The translations under genes were made by a program, and so were the position numbers. This document shows positions 22,480-33,358 of a DNA stretch of 64,000 nucleotides, in pieces. The stretch covers positions 62,001-126,000 of the forward strand of contig QPFY01000017.1 in assembly GCA_003665825.1 (NCBI GenBank), in the 5' to 3' direction. A model generated the notes under the pieces. The model made no database searches and was not told the origin of the DNA. It saw only the letters and a program-made list of their open reading frames with translations. Position 1 is the stretch's first letter. Each line of letters opens with the position of its first letter. This DNA comes from Microbotryum silenes-acaulis. Its lineage: Eukaryota; Basidiomycota; Microbotryomycetes; Microbotryales; Microbotryaceae.

Positions 22480-24230
22480 CGCTGCACAGACGTCCACCGC
22501 TGCTTCCCGAACCCGCAGAAGAAGATCCCGGTAAAGTGACATCGCATTTTGCGCCAGCATCCGATCAGTTCAAGACCGAGAACCGTTCTGAATGGAATGA
22601 TTACTTCACCGACGCTCGTTCCCGTCTCTTCTGCTGCCTGGTGTGTTCCGAGAGAGTCTTCGGGCATAACGTACGATGGGTGCCTGAAGACGACATCAAG
22701 CGTGAGGAATCAGGGATTTGGAGGGGAGTAACCAACTCTACACTACGGACGGACCTCCGACTTACGATTTTTCAGCTTGACGGGGCGCGCTCATCCATCC
22801 CCGACGTCTCCATCGACCGAGCGACTCTTTAATCGATCAGATCGCGTACTGTCCAGACTGCTTCAAACGGTTGTTCACTACCACAGGGCCACCGACTACG
22901 CCCCCTCGGTCGTTGAGCAACGGATTTTATCGCGCACTGGATCACGTCCCCGCTGATGTCCGAGATTGCTTCTCCAACGCGAGTCAGCTTGAGCACCGAG
23001 TCGTCACTGCGCGCGCCAAAGCCTACAAGATCGTGTACAAGCTAACTCGTTTCGGATATCCCGAAAGCTCAACAAGAACTTACGCGCGGAAACACCCTCA
23101 TCTTCAGTCAAAACACCGCTTCGTTCACCGATGTACTGCCCATGTCAGTCGAGGAACTCGCTGACAGTGTGTGCATTCTGCGGAGGGAGCCCCAACCTTG
23201 CGGAGCTGGACAAGTGTCGACCCATGATCGTGAAGCAGAGTCGGATCCAAAAGATGCTCAGGTGGTTGATCAACGAAAGCAACAATTCGGCGCACTCTGC
23301 CGTCTCCTTTGATGGCGATTGCACAGCTCGTTCGACGCAGTTCCGGCCCGGGTGCGCTCAACCCGACCTCTCCAGCTTCTACGGCGTTTTCAGCTTCCAC
23401 TTCGACTTCGGTTTCCGTCTGGGTTGCTCCCCAAGTATCGGATCGACAAATCGCGGATGGAGACTGTCTCGTGCCCGACGTAGTTTTGGCGAATGTGGTG
23501 ACCGCAAAGACAGTGGAACCAACATCATCGCTCTTTGAAGGCTACGCAACAACGCATAACGACTCTGATGAACCAGTATTCGAACACGTCCATGTGCCGC
23601 CACCACCTACCGACGAACCAATTCACTCATGGGCTGATCTTTGAGAACGCTCTCCGTTATCTCAACAGGACAAGCCCACCTAGGTCATTCCGACAGGAAA
23701 CGCCCCTTTGTGGGAACCTTCGGACGAGCTCGTGCTCTCAAAGCTGTGGCCACACCTCGATCCATTTGGTCTCGTCGGTTTCTGTGTCGAGCGCGACCTC
23801 AAGATTTCTCTGGACGAGCAAGTCAAACATTTGCTCAATCTATACGACAGCGATTTCGATGCGACCCGTCTTTCCCATTCATCGTCTCGAACATGCTCCG
23901 CCGACGAGAAGTGTTTCGCCAACTCGCTTTTCGGGTCCCCAAAGAGAAGGTGGCTCGAATCGGAGCAGGACTGCTCGAAATCGACATGGATGTTGTGTCC
24001 GAAATGATCAAAAAAACCAAGGACCCGAAAAGGTACAAGCAACAACAGAAGCAGAGAAGCATATCAACCGTATCCTGGCGGAATTGCAAAGTGTCGGAGA
24101 CAAACTTCACGGCACAACTGCGCAGATGCTCGACATGAGGAATGAGATCTGCGGATACGTCAACGCGTTCGGTATGTACACCCTCTTGGTCACCGTCAAC
24201 CTGGCAGATTTACACTCACTGTTGCGATGA
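22480..24230 (+). mobile_element. Degenerate Helitron remnant (DUF6570-like and Helitron_like_N regions, no helicase)
   Basis: Three frames must be joined to follow the protein. A cysteine-pair region (CCLVCSERVFG near 22630, CPDCFKRLF near 22855) precedes a NGFYRALDHVPADVRDCF ... SQLEHRVVTARAKAYK stretch. That resembles the DUF6570 region of fungal Helitron proteins (LANGLW.G..P.EL..L...E..LIARVR). After more breaks comes the Helitron_like_N pattern: WPHLDPFGLVGFC, ISLDEQVKHLLNLYDSDF, FPFIVSNMLRRREVF, ILAELQSVGDKLHGT, then RNEICGYVNAFG and TLLVTVNLADLHS. At least two frameshifts fall inside the last domain, and the PIF1-type helicase is absent, since only ~550 bases remain before the outer repeat. 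The element is dead. Helitrons move by rolling-circle transposition and often capture host gene fragments. Confidence 0.75.
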
Positions 24231-24801
24231 CGAGGTATCTCACAGCCTTGGGCGCATCAAGGACGAGTTTCTCGACCAAGCAGATACCGTTTAGGCCAAC
24301 GACAAAAAGTCATCTAATCGTGGGTTGCAACGCTCTTCCCACTGTGAAAGATCTGTGGGGGGATATCGACACTCCATGCCATTTGATTCCCATGTCTCTC
24401 AGCGGTGGACACATTCACCACGCCTAGCCAGGCCGTCTCCCGCCCAAGTCGCTCCCGGAAGTCCCGATCTCTCAACGTCAACTGAAACCACTTCTTAAGC
24501 TGACTTCGGTGAGCGCGCGATGTGGGTCCCCGGCGCTGACGACCACATGCGAACACAAACTCGTCCAGGCGGACTGTGACATGGGCGATGTCGAGTGATC
24601 TCAACTTATGCATTTACACCCCGGCTCTGGCTCGATCTCGTTGTCTGCAATGTTCATTAACGTTTGGCACATTTACACGCCTCATTCATGTGAACCGAAC
24701 TGACTCGGGAACTCGGTGCTGCATACCCGATCCATGGCACGTTCTTAGTAATACTAGCTGACGCTGTCAGTCGGTGTTACTCCGTCAGAGGTTCAGGGAC
24801 C
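24231..24801. other. Helitron 3' flank, no gene seen
   Basis: The frame breaks immediately after the Helitron_like_N match and no helicase motif (GxxGTGKS-type) can be read in any frame. It leads to a GC-rich hairpin and the right outer repeat. Confidence 0.5.
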
Positions 24802-24827
24802 CGTTGCCCCCTCCGGGGGGGCGACGG
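24802..24827. repeat. GC-rich hairpin near the right outer repeat
   Basis: The arms cgttgccccc and gggggcgacg pair over 10 bases with one G-T wobble, around a short loop. It lies about 19 bases before the inner end of the right outer repeat. Helitrons carry a 3' subterminal hairpin, but the expected CTRR terminus is not visible after it, so the assignment stays open. Confidence 0.45.
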
Positions 24828-24845
24828 ACGGGCGCGTTAATATTT

Positions 24846-25559
24846 AGACCCTCCTGTAAATTCAGCACAATTTTACTACCTCCTAGGCTACGTACCGCAC
24901 CCTCTTCTCGCGAGTTGCATTGCAATGACGCTCCGCATCGCGATGAGCCGAAGACGACGGAGTCTCTAAATGGCCGGTGGTCGCCAGCTATCCGATCAGC
25001 ACGAGATGATCCGAGAGGACCGAGGCCAACGAGATTGCAAGGTTTTCTTCGAAGGGAGGTGGTTTGCAGTGGCTCATCCAGAGAGGAGACGTGCACGCTG
25101 CTCCTGTCGCGCGGAGGCGCACTAGCGAGCGAAGCCCCTGAGCCCGACACCCCGTCACACCGCCGCCGAAGTGAGCACGTGCACGCGGGTCGCTCATGCA
25201 ACGAAAAGATGCGGGGCTCTCCTCTCAAAAAACAGAACAAAGAGCCGCCAATCGAACTCCACCCAAGCTGGGCACTGAGCTGAGCAAATCTTCCCAGGGT
25301 GTCAGCGTACAACCCCAAGCCATCCCACTCTCGCCGAGAGCTTCTGAGGGACTGCCGACTCCTTGGTCGGTCCGGTGGCAGACACATTCGTGTTAGCTTC
25401 ATTCCCCCCTTCTGTTCTCATTTCAGAGTCTTTGATAGTATCTTACAGCTAGCTTGTACACACGTTCACGACTTCTAGACCCGTGAGAGCCTGTCGGGCA
25501 AACTTACCTTTCGCGCGACGCCGTTTCAGTGCCGGCGCAGATGAATGAGGTCGCCTCCT
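24846..25559 (-). repeat. Outer inverted repeat, right copy
   Basis: Inverted partner of 19479-20142 (same landmark blocks in reverse complement). The outer boundary is at ggtcgcctcct, beyond which no similarity to the left side is seen. No matching target-site duplication is obvious at the two outer ends. Confidence 0.75.
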
Positions 25560-25950
25560 GTCCATCGGATCGGGCGCCGCGGCCGCGCCAGAGATCGAAA
25601 CGTCAGACCACACTGATCTGGTGGGTGGTGGAGAACCGGTAAAGAACAAGACCTATGTTCAATTAATCTCATCTTTATCCACAACGTCATCACTTTCATC
25701 TATGCAATCAAGTATCTCGTGCATCTCAAGCCGTGTCCAGGAACGACTGCGCAAAGCCCAATACTCGCTGAAATGTCCGCCATGGTTGTGAGCTACAACA
25801 GTAATACTCAAATTTTCAGAATATGAATCCACTGCTACGGTAAATATCGCTCAAAATATTTTTCACCACCGACCTCTCCTCCTCACTCGTTCATACCCGA
25901 AGGAGCGGGACGTTGGAGGCCACGGAAGAGACTTGCTTCGATGAGAACCC

Positions 25951-28241
25951 CTAATGATGAGACTCCTCGGCACCTGGGATTGATTCGATCTGTGGACCAC
26001 ACAAGAGAGCGAAGAGAAGTTAGTTCGAAGTGACATCCACCTACCTTGGCGGAAGAGTGACGCAAGGCGTACCGTATCGAGCTCCTCGAGCGATTCCTTG
26101 ATGATCTGCAACGTCCTCTCGAGATCCTCCTCCTCGATCACCAATGGGGGTGCCAGGCGAATACTACCAAGTAAGATCACGCGGTCAGCTTCGAGACCTT
26201 GTTCCAACTCCACATTGTGCGATGACTTACATGTTGACATGCGTCGGCTTGGCTAACAGACCCTTGCTCTTGAAGAGCAAGCACAGATCCCATGCGCCGC
26301 GACCCTTGGTGCTCTTGGTCTGGTCGATGACGATGGCATTGAGAAGACCTTTGCCTCGTACGGTCGTGATCCACCCTCCATCGGGGCCGACGGACTTCAA
26401 CGCTTCGAGCCCTTTGCGCATCCTCTGGCCCAAGCGCTCGGCACGCTCCGAGAGCTGTTCGTTGACGAGCACATCGAGCGCGGCCGAGGCGACGGCACAT
26501 GCAAGAGGGTTTCCACCGTAGGTCGAACCGTGTTCACCGGGGAGGATCTGCAGCATCACCTCCTTGGTCGAGATCACCGCCGAGACGGGGTACACACCGC
26601 CGGAAAGGGCCTTGCCGAGCAAGACCATGTCGGGCTTGACCTTTGGGTTGTGTTGGTGGCAGAGGAGCTTGCCCGTTCGTGCGAGACCCTGTGCCATGGA
26701 CCCAAAATCAGCGACATGCCTTGTATTCAAGCCGACTGTTATGAGACTCACGGTTTGCACTTCGTCGCAGATCAACAGGACGTTGTGCTTCTTGCACAAG
26801 GCCTGGACCTTTTCAAGGTAGTTCTCCTCGGGAACGACGATACCAGCCTCTCCCTGGATGGGCTCGACGATGAAAGCGGCGACGTCCTTGCCATGAGCAT
26901 TGAGGGCGCGTTCCAAAGCGGCAACATCGTTGTAAGGCAATCGTCCAGCGTCACCTTTGGCGACGGGGCAGCGAGGGCCGAGGTTGGGCGTAAAGGGGCC
27001 AAACTCGCGGCGCGACTCGGGGTCGGTCGACATGGAGACGATGGCAATACTGAAAGTGGGGAGATAGATCACGATTGGATCAGACCTATCCCATGCAAGC
27101 TGTGCTATGACCAAAACTCACGTTCGACCATGGAAGTTCTCCTCGGCACTAAGCACGATGGCCTTGCCGTCCTCGACACCCTTGACCTGTCGGTCGCCAA
27201 CAGTGTCAGCATCGAATGAAAGAAATGCGTCACTGTGCATGTATCGACCTTGTAGGCCCACTTCCTGGCGAGCTTGATCGCGGTCTCCACGGCTTCGGCA
27301 CCCGTGTTCATCATCAAAGCCATCTCGAAGCCGGTCAACGAGCTGCAATTGCACCATCAAGGTCAGCATGGTAGTCAATACGTATACGGGGTCATTTACT
27401 CACCAAAGCTTCTTGCTGAAAGGTCCCAACGAACTCGTGTGGAATGCTCGCGACGAGAGGGTCAGTTTTTGAGCCTGGGTCGTCAAGGCGTTGACGATGT
27501 AAGGGTGGCAGTGACCTGGCCGGCGCAAAATCAATGAATGCGCGCGTCAGCTTGCCGAACACGAAGGACACCCCGTAGCATGTGCGAAGATGTGACCGAC
27601 CTTGGTTGACGGCACTGTAAGCACTGAGGCAGTCGATGTACTTATTTCCCTATGATCATTTCGGGCCGAGGGGTTCAGCTCGGACCGAACGAGGAGACGT
27701 GTCAGATGTGTGATTTACCTCGGGATCCCATACATGGGCACCGGCAGCCTTCTCAAAGACAATGGGAAGAGGGTGGTAGCTGTGGGAGTAATGAGGTGCA
27801 CGGTCCGTGGTTAGTGAGACGGGTCTCGGAAGGGCACGGCCACGGGTCAGGATTCAGGGGGCCAACGCGGTCCGAGCGTGTCGTGTCGTGCGGCGGCGGG
27901 CCGAGATCGATACCGCAGAACGACCTGCACAATGCCATGCAGGATTACTCTCGATATTACGCATCTCGCGGCGACTGATGATGATGCATGTCCCCTAAAC
28001 TTTCCGAACGTGATTCCCGTGGTGATGTGGGTCCCGTCGACGAAGCTCGAGCTCGGCTCGCTCGAAAGACGTGTAAAGCAGCCTCCTGTACCGACAGTAG
28101 ACCTCTACAATAGACAATCATATTGTGCGCGCGCACTCACTTGTGGGCGGCAAAGTCTTGCTCGAGTTCGATGCAGTCTTGCGAGGACAACTTGGCCGAG
28201 CCGGAGCCGGACTGCTGTGTGGAGGAAGCGTCGGGCGACAT
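25951..28241 (-). CDS. CAR2: Ornithine aminotransferase (ornithine-oxo-acid transaminase)
   Basis: A pyridoxal-phosphate enzyme that transfers the delta-amino group of ornithine to 2-oxoglutarate, giving glutamate semialdehyde in arginine catabolism and proline synthesis. On the minus strand it starts [12 protein letters not shown] at 28241. Successive exons join to [117 protein letters not shown] and [20 protein letters not shown], with the PLP-binding Lys in LGKALSGG. Then come [15 protein letters not shown] and a final pair of small exons ([30 protein letters not shown]). Length and all class-III aminotransferase motifs are complete. No presequence is seen, so it is probably cytosolic as in yeast. 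It borders the repeat island, which contains a broken copy. Confidence 0.92.
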
Positions 28242-29036
28242 GGTTTGTAGTAGTAGAGGGTGAGAAACGGGTAGTGGTGATGTTGGTGATTGGATCAACT
28301 TGCAGCAAAGCAGGTGGTACTCTTGGCTGTGTAGGCTTCAAAGGAGATTCGGTTTGCGAAAACGAACAGTCGGTGAAGTGCAGTAGAGATGGGTGAAGGA
28401 GGAAGCGAACTCAGCGCGCGCGACCGCCGACGTGTGTGCCGCCAGTCTTGTCACAGCTTTGGACGAGCCGAGAAATGCCGAGCGGCTGGCGACGGGCCAA
28501 TCGGCTTGGCGGCAAATCGTTCCCGGCCGGCCAAGCGCACGCAACACAGCTAGGTTGGAAGCACCTTACCGCGACTTTCCACGAGAGACCAGTACGGGAG
28601 ACCTCTGTAAGACGATCGATAACATTGCTATAACGCTCTCTCCTTCCTCGGCACACCAAACTTGATATTCATCCCCACCCGGATAGTACGATTGCAACAG
28701 ACAGAAATAGAGATCGAGTCAACCCAGACCTCGCAAAATAGAGGGAGACAACGATGACGAATATGACCTAAAAGAGAACGAAAAAGAACCCCTAGATCCT
28801 CAATGCTCTAATCAATGAAAAAACACGTACTGGGTTCACGCACTTACACAAGTACCCCAGCACCCTCAAAAGCGCGCGGATAGACGCTGTCCCCCTACAC
28901 AAGCATGGTACCGTACAATGAACCCATGACCAGACCATAGCCCCCCTTCCTCTGGGCCCCGTTAAGCAAGCGTAAATAAAAAATGAAGCGCGATAGGCGA
29001 TGTAATGTAGTGTGTTGTTGTTCTCCGGATCTCCGC
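28242..29036. other. Intergenic region between CAR2 and PBS2
   Basis: Holds the CAR2 promoter (just above 28241) and the PBS2 3' region. AT-richer than its surroundings near 28660-28800. No gene was supported. Confidence 0.5.
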
Positions 29037-31439
29037 TCAGGCGAGTGCTACTGTGGCGATTTTGGGGTGCTCGGCTCGCTGCGAAGGCACAGAGGAGAAA
29101 GGTTAGCGTAGGCATCATATCACTTGCTCCCTCAAAGAACACTCACATAAGCCAATGCGTCCACCACCCACTGGACCATGTCGACCTCCCTCCCAACGTC
29201 CTCCTTAAGGAAGGGGTGTTCCTGATGGGCACCACGAGTTGCGTTAGGACCGTCGGAATGCAGGCCTACATCACCAGCAGATCAGAGCTCACCAGTAGTT
29301 GAGCATAGTTTGGCCTTCGCACCGCCGACTTTTCCAAGCAGCCCATCACGAAATCCCTCGCCGTCTCCGAGTATCGCGTTGGCAACGCCGGAGGGTCGCC
29401 GTGGACGATCGCGGTCAGTTGCGCAAAAACGTTTGAGTAAGTTTCTGGGGGGTAGGGGTAGTGCCCGATCGCGAACTCGATGATGGATAGGCCGAGGGAC
29501 CAGACGTCGGATGAAGCCGTGTAGGTCGAGGCGACACCTTGCGATTCACCCTTGATCCGTTCAGGCTGAAATAGTGTAGTGGGCAATGAGGTCGGGTCAG
29601 GTGCGAAGCATTCAATTGTGGATGTCACTATGCACGTACTGCCATATAGCTTTGACACCCAATGTTAGTCTTTGCCATCGATCGATCGAGCTGACCCGAG
29701 ACACCAAAGTCGCACAACTTGACAAAGCCTCTGCGGTTGATGAGCACGTTCGTGGGTTTGACATCTGAAATGGATCGCGAAAATAAGAGGTCAACTCGGA
29801 TGTCGACCCAGTTCTACCGCATCCTTTCAGTACTCACCTCGATGCATGATCGCGAGCTCATCTTTCAGGAACTTGAGCCCGTGCACGATACTGCTCGTAA
29901 CTCGCGCAAGCACATTCTCCGGCACATCACACCCAGCGAAGAGCTCGAGCGACCCGGCATCCATGTACTCCATGCAGTAGTACACGCATGACTCGATAAA
30001 GAAGGCGCCGTAGAAATCAATGATGAACGGCGAGGTCGCGCGATGCAGGATGTCGAGCTCGGTGATGATCGTTTTGAGCTTGGAGTCGTCGAGTTCAAGA
30101 CGGATCTCCTTGAGCGCCATCGTCACTTTCGTCGGCTTGTGCCACACCTTCTGCACTGTACCGTAATTCCCTTGCCCCAACTCTTCGAACAGTTCGAAGT
30201 CCGCCATCTTAATCTTGAACGAGGCTCCCGAGGAAAAGTCAACACCGTCGGCGTGCAGCACCGCCTTGGAGGCAAAGTTGAGGCGTCCAGAAGGGTCACT
30301 GGGGGAAGGGTCGGCACCGATCGTCAGCGTGGTACTTATGAGTACACAGAGGGAGCTGGACTTACACAATCTTCCTGAAATTTGAAAATGGCGTTCCTGT
30401 CCCATCACGAGCTCCCGGACTGGCCACACTCGGCAGTGACTGTCCAGAATCCCCACCACTCGAGATCATTCCCGAGGTCGACGGCGAGTCGCCCCCTGGC
30501 GATGACGTCGCAGCCCCTGCTCCCATCGCACTCAAAGTCAATCCTGGACCTGCCCTGCGACGAGCCATCATGCCACCTCCCCTCCCTGCCGCTGGCCCCG
30601 TCGCAGTCATCCTTCCTGGGACGGCCGCCGGTGCGCTCGGTCGGAACGAGACGGTCGAGCCCGACGGTACGGGCCCACTGAAAGGGGTCGCCGGGGATGA
30701 AGCCATCGCAGAAGCTGGTGGAGTAGGGCTCGGTGTCGTGTTGCGCGAGCTCATCTGTTTTGCAAATGTGTATGGGGTATCGTCAGAGAGTGGCTCCGGC
30801 CGGAACTCTATCGCGGTCCTCATGACGAGAAGGAGAAAAAGGACTGACCGCGGCCATCTTGGCTGCTAGACTCGGTGGGATCTTCATAGCCCCTCCTACA
30901 CCTATCGGAGCACCTCTTACACCAGCCTTGAGCCCACTGCTCGCCGGTCCCAACGGTGCCTTCCTCGTCGCAGCCGAAGGTGGTAGACTGGCGGGAGCGG
31001 TTGCACGAGGGAACAAGGGGGGAGGCACGCCGCCCCCGGGCCGCGGCGCTGCACCTGGACTGGTCGTCGAGCCTATGGGGTTGGGGATGGGAGGTGGTGA
31101 CGCGGACAGTATCGGTGTGTCAGAGCTGGATGCGGTCGAGAGCGAGGGCTCCGAGATGGCGGGTGTGCCGAGCGTAGGTCGACCTGAAGCAGCAGACGGT
31201 ACCCTGCTCGTTTCTGCTCCTTGAACTGAGCCGTTACTCATTATCTCGACATCATGCTCGACCTTGGATGTTGTGGAGGAGGCAGGGTCGGGATGCTCCG
31301 AGTTGTTGGAGGGTGGTCCGTTGTCGAGGTCGAGTCGCGCGACACTGTCGATGAGCGCAGCATCCGTGCTGTTCGTCGCAGTCGATGGGTCGCTCGACTG
31401 TGCCGACGGATCATTCGAGGTGTTGTTCTGATCCGACAT
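29037..31439 (-). CDS. PBS2: Pbs2-type MAP kinase kinase of the HOG osmostress pathway
   Basis: Minus-strand gene of several exons. A long Ser/Pro/Gly-rich N-terminus starts [20 protein letters not shown] at 31439. An intron near 30790-30850 joins AAKMAA to [10 protein letters not shown]. After PFSNFRKIV and an intron come [19 protein letters not shown] and the kinase domain: [19 protein letters not shown] (Gly loop), [16 protein letters not shown] (catalytic Lys), [14 protein letters not shown] and [12 protein letters not shown]. The sequence continues CDFGVSG and an activation loop [19 protein letters not shown] with Ser and Thr where Pbs2 is phosphorylated by Ste11/Ssk2-type kinases. The C-terminal exons give [19 protein letters not shown] and end at 29037. 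These motifs match fungal Pbs2 closely; it phosphorylates Hog1 in the cytoplasm. A Ste7-type MAPKK is less likely because of the NIGCQSYM loop and the docking of conserved flanks. Confidence 0.92.
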
Positions 31440-32817
31440 CGTTCTTCAGATCGGAAGGCGATGGGCGAAAGTGAACCGCAGGGCGAGCAACCGAGCGCAG
31501 TGACCCCAAGTAGCTGTTTGTCGAGAGTCGAGTTGCAGGTCGAGTGGACGTCGTACGAAGCGGTGAATGGACGAGCGAGCGAAGCGGTCAAGAAGAGCGA
31601 GTGCCGAGCGAGTGCCGAGCGAGCTACACACGAGGTGAAGGTGAGGCGTGTGGCTCGAGCAGCAGAGCAAAGCAATTACCGACAGGAAGAGCGAGAGAGA
31701 GCGGGGGTGGCGGGGGGGAGTAAGCGTCGAAGTGCGAAGCGAGGTAGAGCGAGGTAGCGCACGCTGACATGCACTGTCATGCGCTGCCAGGCTGTGGTGC
31801 GCTGTGGTGCACGCGCTGGGAATCGGCTCCGCGTATCGAGCGAGCGCCTCGAGGCGCCGAAATTGCACGCCGGTGCATACGGGTGCAGCGTTGTGCATCG
31901 ATGTGCAAACGGGCGCACTGTTATTCTAAAGCATTCATTAGGGTCCTACAGGAATCTGGACTGGATCCGATTTCATTGCAGCCTGCTCTAGTAGGGGTGG
32001 CCGTGTTTGGTGTACGTGCGCTTCAATCGATAATTCAATTCACGCCGGCCCCCGGCCCTTGCACGTTCTTGCCATGTCTCCCACAGGTATTTTCATTCCA
32101 TCGCTTGACTCGTCATATGGCCCGCTAATCCCACCTCGTGGATTGTCCTCCTCGCCCTGCTCCTACTCCACGTTGATTGGACATGCACTGCACTCGCGAT
32201 GGGGTCACGGTTCGATCCGAGCATGCACGAAGACGGTGTGCAATGTCGTGCAGAGACATTGGACTGGGAGAGAAGCGAGTATGTATACCCAATGGGTATG
32301 TGCATGTAACGGTACACGTATAGAAGGGGGACATAGGCCGGACGGCTGCCAGCGACCGCAACTCACAGAGTGGGGGTGGGGGCTGCAAGAGTCGAGAGTG
32401 AAGCATCGACGAGCTTGCTCGAGGTAACCCATCAAAGGGGGTTCAGAGGATCGGAGATGTAGTGAATTCTGGGCTTTGATTGATGATGCCTTGGACCGAT
32501 GACTCGCCCAGTCACCAGCGACTACCCCCAAAGTGGCTATGACTTATTCACATCGGCAAGGCACTGTGAAGGCGAGTGAAAGGGACAAGAAAGACCAGGA
32601 CTTGCCGAGGCACGCCCGGACCTGCCAGTCAAGCCCAGTAATTGGACAAGACCAACCAGCTTTACTTCACTTTACATGCTTTCGTCGCCAGTTCGAGAAC
32701 TTGTGTAAGAAAGTGAATAAATATGCAAAGAATGTCCGACTCATGTCGTCTTCAAGAGCCCGCACAAACACGTTGGTACGGTAAGTCGCGTGGTTTACGT
32801 CACGGCTCGAACCGCCG
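31440..32817. other. Gene-free interval upstream of PBS2
   Basis: The first few hundred bases are purine-rich with repeated gagcgagc/cgagcgag phrases (31550-31760), probably the PBS2 promoter and 5' UTR. The remainder has only short unsupported frames. Local doublets such as ggtgcgctgtggtgc near 31795-31812 are seen, and nothing else. Confidence 0.45.
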
Positions 32818-33315
32818 TCACCGATGAAGAAAATGAAGAGACGAGGGTCCGCGGACAGTATGTCGTCTCGGAGCATGACTTCCGGTGAGGGCAAGCTTGC
32901 GAGATCTCTTTGATTCCGGGTACCGGTGATGGAACGCTCTTGATGCCAAAAGGAATGGGAGAAGAACCCCCGTGCCGGTCAGCGGTGGGTATTCCGCAAA
33001 AGCTCCGGACTCCGACTCGATCGATTGGCCACTGCCGGCCGCTGTAAGGTCCCGTAGGGTCCCGTCGACTCGATGGACTCACCGACAACGCGCACACCCG
33101 TCGCGCTCATCACCTGATCGACGACGCGCCGCACAGTTGCTTTGGCGTGGAGCTTTGATTTGTGAACCGCTTCTTGGCGTTCTGGCTCAGAGTGCAGCCA
33201 CCACTCGGTCGAAGGTGCCGCATCGTTCGATGAGCCAGCGTGCGACGAATCGGCGGCATCGCTGGAGGCAGTTGCAAGGGCGGGAGCAGCGGGAGTACGA
33301 GTGGGCGTAGGGGCA

Positions 33316-33358
<43 letters not shown>

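Noticed and set aside
19654..25402. Open frames inside the outer inverted repeats as transposase genes
   Set aside because: The two copies differ by frame-breaking indels and show no catalytic motif.
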